From: Peptoniphilaceae bacterium AM52-5BH | Lineage (GTDB): Bacteria > Bacillota > Clostridia > Tissierellales > Peptoniphilaceae | Reading direction: 5' to 3' | Length of the DNA stretch: 20,192 bases | Assembly (NCBI GenBank): GCA_027669155.1 | Contig: JAQEDR010000019.1 | Coordinates: 1-20,192, forward strand | Part shown: positions 16,699-20,192 of the stretch, one piece after another | Numbering within the stretch: position 1 is the first letter of the stretch | Layout of the letters: each line of letters begins with the position of its first letter | The notes under the pieces: generated by a model | What the model was told of the DNA's origin: nothing | The model's input: the letters and a program-made list of their open reading frames with translations, nothing else | The model's database searches: none | Program-made: the position numbers and the translations under genes

Positions 16699-16754
16699 TT
16701 AAGTATTGTGTCCAGTTTTATGGGTACACATCATCAGCGGGGTGTTTTTTGTTG

Positions 16755-16783
16755 TTGTAGAGAGAATTTACAGATGTTATAAT
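16755..16783 (+). promoter_or_regulatory. Promoter of the XRE / 225-aa / 500-aa module
   Basis: TTGTAG (16755-16760), a 17-bp spacer and a perfect TATAAT (16778-16783). It lies 27 bp beyond the IS3 remnant and 48 bp before the regulator ATG. No terminator is seen between it and the two following intact genes, so it probably drives all three. Confidence 0.7.
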
Positions 16784-16830
16784 GTATCTATTAAGGATAA
16801 TTTTGTACATCCGAATGAAAGGAGAATACT

Positions 16831-17041
16831 ATGATAAAGAATAATATTGAAGAGGATGTAAAAGTAAAGTGTATTGAAGCTGGAAAGACTCAGGTGCAGC
16901 TTGCAGAAGAGATTTACTGGCCAGTATGTTAACCGGATCATTAAGAAAAAAGATGGGGTTGTTAATAAAACCTTTGTACAGATTATAGAGGCCTTAGGCT
17001 ACGATATAGAAATTACATATGTAAAGAGAGGAAACAAATAG
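16831..17041 (+). pseudogene. XRE-type helix-turn-helix regulator, frameshifted
   Basis: It starts with ATG 16831 and a strong AAAGGAG. The first 30 codons give an XRE-type start (C-I-E-A-G-K-T-Q-V-Q-L-A-E-E-I). The frame then breaks and ends at TAA 16930-16932. In the +1 frame from 16922 the expected second half continues (Q-Y-V-N-R-I-I-K-K) to TAG 17039-17041. The junction looks like the loss of a few bases, perhaps 5, at the turn of the helix-turn-helix. Intact it would be a repressor of about 70 aa. The next gene starts 1 nt after its stop, so it was probably the autoregulator of the module. Confidence 0.8.
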
Positions 17042-17042
17042 T

Positions 17043-17720
17043 ATGTTTGACATGGCTAAAACCTTGATAGTCGTCTATAAAGACGAAATGCTTGTTAATC
17101 AGCTAAAGAAATTGGTGGAAACCAACGATGTCTCTGACGATGAACAAATTGTCGGAACGAGAGGAGATTCCATCAATATCGTTGCTTGGACAGAAAAAGT
17201 GTGGATTGGAAATAAGAAAGCAGGAAATATCAAAGATAAGGTTTTATTCTTAGATGATATAAAAGGAACAGATAAGTTAATTCCAGTTATAGATGTTAAG
17301 TTCGATGATTGTGGGGTTAAATTCGGTTGGGCAGGCAACCAAGCAGTGCTATTCACGGACATTAAAGCAATTAGTTCGGATGAAGACTATTTGGCTTTCA
17401 TAAAAAAGTTAGCTGTCCTTCCTGTTCCAGAGATGATAAAAAAGCCAGTAAGCATAAAAACTGAAGAATATAATGAAATAGTATCAAATGAAATTATTGA
17501 ATTGACACATGATATCGAAGAAAAAAAAGAACCTGTATTCTTGAGAAGAGCAAAGAAAGGTATATCTAAAGGTGCGAATGCTGTAGGGAAAGTAGGACGC
17601 TTGGTAGCAGATAAAACCGCTGATCTATTGAAAGATAAAAAAGCCATAAAGCGTCAGATGATGTTTTATGGAGTAGTAAATCTTTATAGAGATGGACTTA
17701 GAGAGTTCATGAATGTGTAG
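17043..17720 (+). CDS. Uncharacterised alpha/beta protein with basic C-terminal tail (module gene 1)
   Basis: A 225-aa protein of unknown function. Residues 5-28 read as a beta strand (T-L-I-V-V-Y) and an amphipathic helix; further strands are seen at about 44-55 (I-N-I-V-A-W-T-E-K-V-W-I-G), 66-71 (V-L-F-L-D-D), 82-96 and 101-106. This suggests a Rossmann- or flavodoxin-like alpha/beta domain of about 125 residues without a P-loop. A charged linker (about 135-163) leads to a Lys/Gly/Ala-rich helical tail ending Q-M-M-F-Y-G-V-V-N-L-Y. There are no membrane spans. GAGAGG lies 11 nt before ATG 17043; ATG 17052 is a possible alternative. It is preceded by the XRE remnant and followed 10 bp later by the 500-aa gene. 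I recall similar unnamed pairs in clostridial genomes, but this is memory, not a search. Confidence 0.75.
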   Translation: MFDMAKTLIVVYKDEMLVNQLKKLVETNDVSDDEQIVGTRGDSINIVAWTEKVWIGNKKAGNIKDKVLFLDDIKGTDKLIPVIDVKFDDCGVKFGWAGNQAVLFTDIKAISSDEDYLAFIKKLAVLPVPEMIKKPVSIKTEEYNEIVSNEIIELTHDIEEKKEPVFLRRAKKGISKGANAVGKVGRLVADKTADLLKDKKAIKRQMMFYGVVNLYRDGLREFMNV

Positions 17721-17730
17721 GTGATAAACT

Positions 17731-19233
17731 ATGAGTAAGTTGGAAGATGTAAAATACGGTTGGGATTTTATGGCCACGCTACTTGGCGCTGATATGGCAG
17801 GTCGTAGTGCGCTTTCTGATTACATGAATAATATGAATCAAAATGATGCTATTCATATAAAAAATGCACATATAAAACAAATAAATGAAGCTATAGACCA
17901 GCTTGCAAAAAACATTAATGAGCATCCTCATCTAAACCTAGATGTTGAACAGTTCAAAGGTTTTGTTGCAGAAGAAATGCATGCTGGAACTTTTAATATT
18001 GACGCTATACGTCAAGGTTCTGAACATAGAGCTTGGACGCTTCAAGATACTGGTTATGCAACAGTTGATGTTGAAACAAACTTTGGTAAATCTTATAGTT
18101 TAAAGTACTCAAATACTGCAAAAGGATCAGAAAATATGCAAGCGGCATTGAATCCGAATAACAGAGCTGCTAAATATCATGGGCAAGAACGCCTTATTGC
18201 ATCTGAACAAGTAGATGAAGCTAAAGGTTGGGCACATAGAAGAGGCCTAAAGGATATTCAAAATAGGCCGGATGTATCTAAGGCACACATGGAAACTGAA
18301 AAACATTTAACAGGGAAAATATCTGATAGTGAGGGTGTAGAATCTAAGGAACTTACAATAAAAGAGTCAAAGCAGATTGCCAAGGAAGCAAAGGATGGAG
18401 GTTTTGATCCGGAAAAGCATGGATACAGTAAAGATCCCTTGTTAGAAGAAGTTCGTATAGATTATATAAACCGAGCAATGAAAGCAGGACTTACTGCGGC
18501 GGCAATATCTGCAATTACTCAGATTGTTCCTGAACTTTATAAAGCAATTGACTACCTTATTAAACACGGTGAGATAGATGTCGCAGGATTAAAGAAATCT
18601 GGCAAGAAAGTGATTTCTGCAAGCGGTGAGGCTTTTCTTAGAGGTTCAATAGCATATGTGGTTGAGATGGCGATTCAAGAAGGATTACTAGGAGAAACTT
18701 TTAAACAGGTAAATGCATCTGTAGTAGGTGTTGCAGTTACAGTTATTCTTGGCACTATTAAAGATAGTATTCTTGTAGCAGCAGGAAAGATGACCACAAA
18801 AGAAATGGGAATTAAGTTTATTGATACGATAGTCATTTCATCTGGTTATTTAGTGAGTATGAAGGTTGGTGGAGCTATTGCTCAAACTCTATGTCCACAG
18901 TTACCAGGAATAGGTTATGCCATTGGTAGTTTGCTTGGTTGCTCTGTGGCTGTGGTATATAACATCGGTAAGAAAAAATTGATATCATTTTGTGTCGATA
19001 CGGGATTCACTTGTTTTGGATTGGTAGAACAAAACTACGAATTACCGGACGAAGTACTTAGAGAGATGGGAGTTCATTATATCCCAGTTCCAAAAACAGA
19101 AATTCAGAGATTCGATGTGAACAGAACATCTACTGCAGTAGAAATAAATACATCGGATTATGAGACAATTGATATTACTGTTCTACGAAGAGGAGTTATT
19201 GGGATAAACCGAATTGGTTATGTAATATCATAG
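17731..19233 (+). CDS. Uncharacterised large protein, soluble N-terminus plus glycine-rich membrane half (module gene 2)
   Basis: A 500-aa protein of unknown function. Residues 1-130 are mostly soluble, with H-A-G-T-F-N-I-D-A (84-92) and then a strand pair T-V-D113-V-E ... Y-S-L-K125-Y that resembles, without proving, the D...xxK core of PD-(D/E)XK nucleases; Ser123 stands where Glu or Gln is usual. Residues 131-245 are a charged helical linker. Residues 250-412 hold about five hydrophobic, Gly/Ala-rich segments (about 250-266, 300-315, 328-350, 361-385 and 393-411). The motif S-F-C-V-D-T-G-F-T-C-F-G-L-V-E-Q-N-Y follows (419-436), then a polar beta-like tail. There is no signal peptide. AGGTGA precedes the ATG. 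It could be a membrane-acting effector, but no activity is demonstrated. Confidence 0.75.
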   Translation: MSKLEDVKYGWDFMATLLGADMAGRSALSDYMNNMNQNDAIHIKNAHIKQINEAIDQLAKNINEHPHLNLDVEQFKGFVAEEMHAGTFNIDAIRQGSEHRAWTLQDTGYATVDVETNFGKSYSLKYSNTAKGSENMQAALNPNNRAAKYHGQERLIASEQVDEAKGWAHRRGLKDIQNRPDVSKAHMETEKHLTGKISDSEGVESKELTIKESKQIAKEAKDGGFDPEKHGYSKDPLLEEVRIDYINRAMKAGLTAAAISAITQIVPELYKAIDYLIKHGEIDVAGLKKSGKKVISASGEAFLRGSIAYVVEMAIQEGLLGETFKQVNASVVGVAVTVILGTIKDSILVAAGKMTTKEMGIKFIDTIVISSGYLVSMKVGGAIAQTLCPQLPGIGYAIGSLLGCSVAVVYNIGKKKLISFCVDTGFTCFGLVEQNYELPDEVLREMGVHYIPVPKTEIQRFDVNRTSTAVEINTSDYETIDITVLRRGVIGINRIGYVIS

Positions 19234-19237
19234 TTTA

Positions 19238-19399
19238 TATTACGTAAGTAGGATTAAGGCATATCCTCAAGTAATAGTTAGAGAAACCGAAGATGTTGGG
19301 TTTGATATGGAGTACAATGTATTCTGAGATTTATATGGAGATGCCTTTGCTGAAAATTGGTCTTATGCATATTTTGATAGAGTAAATGGCAGGATTTAA
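19238..19399 (+). pseudogene. Remnant of a phage-type gene of unknown function
   Basis: One frame reads as protein-like sequence (I-V-R-E-T-E-D-V-G-F-D-M-E-Y, then D-L-Y-G-D-A-F-A-E-N-W) for about 53 codons, broken by TGA at 19325-19327. Its TAA (19397-19399) shares a base with the ATG of the DUF3310 relic (TAATG), as in a tightly packed phage operon. No start is visible, so it is a 3' fragment. Family not recognised. Confidence 0.5.
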
Positions 19400-19890
19400 T
19401 GGATATGAAAAATGATGTTATAACTAGTCCTAACCATTATAGGTTGAATGGATTGGATATTTAGGTGAAAGTCGTTATCAAGAGTGCCTTGGATACTGTT
19501 GGACATCTAGGTTTTTATAAAGGTTAGACCATTAAGTATATTTTAAGAGCCAACAAAAAGAACGGATTAGAAGATTATAAAAAGGCAAGGAAATACTTAG
19601 ATTGGTATATTCAAGAGCTAGAAGGCGATAAGGATTGCGAAGGTCAGATGATATTTTTGGAGGATAAAATGGAGAGAGAATTAACACCAGAAGAAGAGCA
19701 AGAATTTGATGAATTGAGTAGGAAATTATTACGTACGGCGCCACCTATGACAGGAGAAGAATTGGAAAGATTTGGAAAATTGTCCGAGAAAAAGTATGGA
19801 ACTGAGGAAGAAATCGCCGAAGAGCAGAGACAAAATCGTAAAAATTTCCTAAAATTGCAAGAAAAATTGAGTAAAAAGGTTGCAAAATAG
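19399..19890 (+). pseudogene. DUF3310 phage protein, interrupted by two stop codons
   Basis: In one continuous frame from ATG 19399 the reading gives S-P-N-H-Y-R-L-N-G (the usual N-terminal motif of DUF3310 phage proteins), then I-K-Y-I-L-R-A-N-K-K-N-G-L-E-D-Y-K-K-A-R-K-Y-L-D-W-Y. Two stops lie inside, TAG at 19462-19464 and TAG at 19525-19527. The last part, from ATG 19648, stays open (80 codons, strongly charged, Glu/Lys-rich, coiled-coil-like), but it is the C-terminal end of the same frame. DUF3310 proteins are found in tailed phages and prophages, often with early or replication genes; their role is poorly known. The relic points to an old prophage or phage-derived island here. Confidence 0.82.
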
Positions 19891-19955
19891 CTATAATTGT
19901 GGAGAAAAATGTGGGAAAAGTGGATTTATAGTCATTTTTGGGTTTTTTCACGATT

Positions 19956-19984
19956 TGTAACAAAAAATGGAAAATTTTGTTACA
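19956..19984 (+). repeat. Perfect 10-bp inverted repeat
   Basis: TGTAACAAAA (19956-19965) and TTTTGTTACA (19975-19984) with a 9-nt centre. It lies in the 257-bp noncoding stretch 19891-20147 between the DUF3310 relic and the IS200-type tnpA; apart from this and the IS200 structures nothing else is seen in that stretch. It could be a protein-binding site, a weak terminator or a phage site. Confidence 0.6.
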
Positions 19985-20091
19985 CTTCATTTTGTCCACT
20001 TAAATGAGTTGAGCGAACGAAAGAGAGCGAAACAAAAAACCACCTGCTATGCAGGTGGAGGAATTTAGCTTTAGCTTCAAGCACCAAGAAA

Positions 20092-20143
20092 ACCTCCTTA
20101 AAGTATAATTGTGATAGTCACATGCACAATTAAACAAGGAGGT
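20092..20143 (+). promoter_or_regulatory. Ribosome-binding-site-sequestering hairpin of tnpA
   Basis: ACCTCCTT (20092-20099) is the exact complement of the Shine-Dalgarno AAGGAGGT (20136-20143). The inner part also pairs: TAATTGTG (20106-20113) with CACAATTA (20125-20132). The fold hides the tnpA ribosome-binding site, matching the translational block known for IS200. Confidence 0.8.
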
Positions 20144-20147
20144 AATC

Positions 20148-20192
20148 ATGGATAAAAATACTTTATCGCATACAAGCTGGAGATGCAAATAT
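20148..20192 (+). CDS. tnpA: TnpA Y1 transposase, IS200/IS605 family (5' part only)
   Basis: Fifteen codons are in the window (M-D-K-N-T-L-S-H-T-S-W-R-C-K-Y), matching the usual start of IS200-type TnpA, where the following part holds the HUH and Tyr motifs. AAGGAGGT lies 4 nt before the ATG. It is cut by the window edge, so integrity is unknown. Confidence 0.8.
   Translation, partial: MDKNTLSHTSWRCKY

Larger units (their letters stand above)
15297..16728 (+). mobile_element. Degenerate IS3-family (IS150-like) insertion sequence
   Basis: About 1.43 kb with two overlapping frames of IS3 type (helix-turn-helix OrfA, DDE integrase OrfB). The left tip near 15297 (ACCCCAAAATCTGGA) and the right tip, read in reverse (TGTACCCATAAAACTGGACA, ending near 16728), are imperfect inverted repeats, so exact ends are uncertain. 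No convincing target duplication was found. Both genes are broken at several places, so the copy cannot move by itself. Confidence 0.85.
20040..20192 (+). mobile_element. IS200/IS605-family element, left end (continues beyond window)
   Basis: It begins with a subterminal hairpin, CCACCTGC-TAT-GCAGGTGG (20040-20058), as used for single-strand recognition by Y1 transposases. A leader then precedes the start of tnpA. The true tip is probably slightly upstream of 20040 and cannot be fixed here. The right end lies outside the window. Confidence 0.8.

Noticed and set aside
19532..20188. Three open frames on - near the right edge
   Set aside because: They are antisense to the DUF3310 relic, noncoding repeats and the IS200 leader; composition is not protein-like.
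1..20192. CRISPR arrays, tRNA, rRNA, integrase attachment sites, replication origin
   Set aside because: No regularly spaced repeats, no cloverleaf or rRNA core sequences and no repeated core near an integrase were seen on either strand.

Overview
The window looks like chromosome of a low-GC, anaerobic Firmicute. Gene content and order, very A-rich codon use, T-box control, a MupG-MurQ-MurP muropeptide locus and an NPKTG-type wall-sorting tail would fit Peptoniphilaceae such as Anaerococcus. That placement is inference from gene content, since no rRNA or marker gene is present.

Layout: (1) 1-5340, a peptidoglycan-recycling operon on +: a secreted serine hydrolase with a wall-sorting tail, MupG, MurQ and MurP, closed by a strong terminator. 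Together they import and phosphorylate MurNAc or MurNAc-GlcNAc, split the disaccharide, and remove lactate to give GlcNAc-6-P. (2) 5363-9183, a tightly coupled + operon: PAS/PP2C phosphatase, deoxyribose-phosphate aldolase, cytoplasmic alpha-amylase, and RNase H with a viroplasmin-like N-terminus. Stops and starts overlap or nearly touch. (3) 9176-10516, a cation/proton antiporter behind a leader whose terminator-like hairpin directly abuts the ribosome-binding site. (4) 10475-14040 on -: a Fic protein of the self-inhibited class, and an amino-acid ABC importer (binding-protein/permease fusion plus ATPase) behind a complete T-box leader with sigma-A promoter; the specifier region reads as lysine. 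(5) 14060-14832: NiaR-type niacin repressor and a 153-bp near-palindromic MITE-like repeat.

(6) 14833-20192, accessory region: a small membrane-anchored protein; a dead IS3-family element with several single-base losses and nonsense changes; a frameshifted XRE regulator with a good promoter; two intact uncharacterised genes (225 and 500 aa) in one transcription unit; decayed phage-type genes including a DUF3310 relic; and, at the edge, the left end of an IS200/IS605 element whose tnpA ribosome-binding site is locked in a hairpin.

The most interesting candidate is the intact two-gene module at 17043-19233. Everything around it is decayed, yet both genes stay open. The first is a soluble alpha/beta protein with a basic C-terminal tail; the second is a large protein with a soluble N-terminal half and a glycine-rich membrane half. 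I cannot assign a function. A mobile defence, toxin or immunity module is a hypothesis only.
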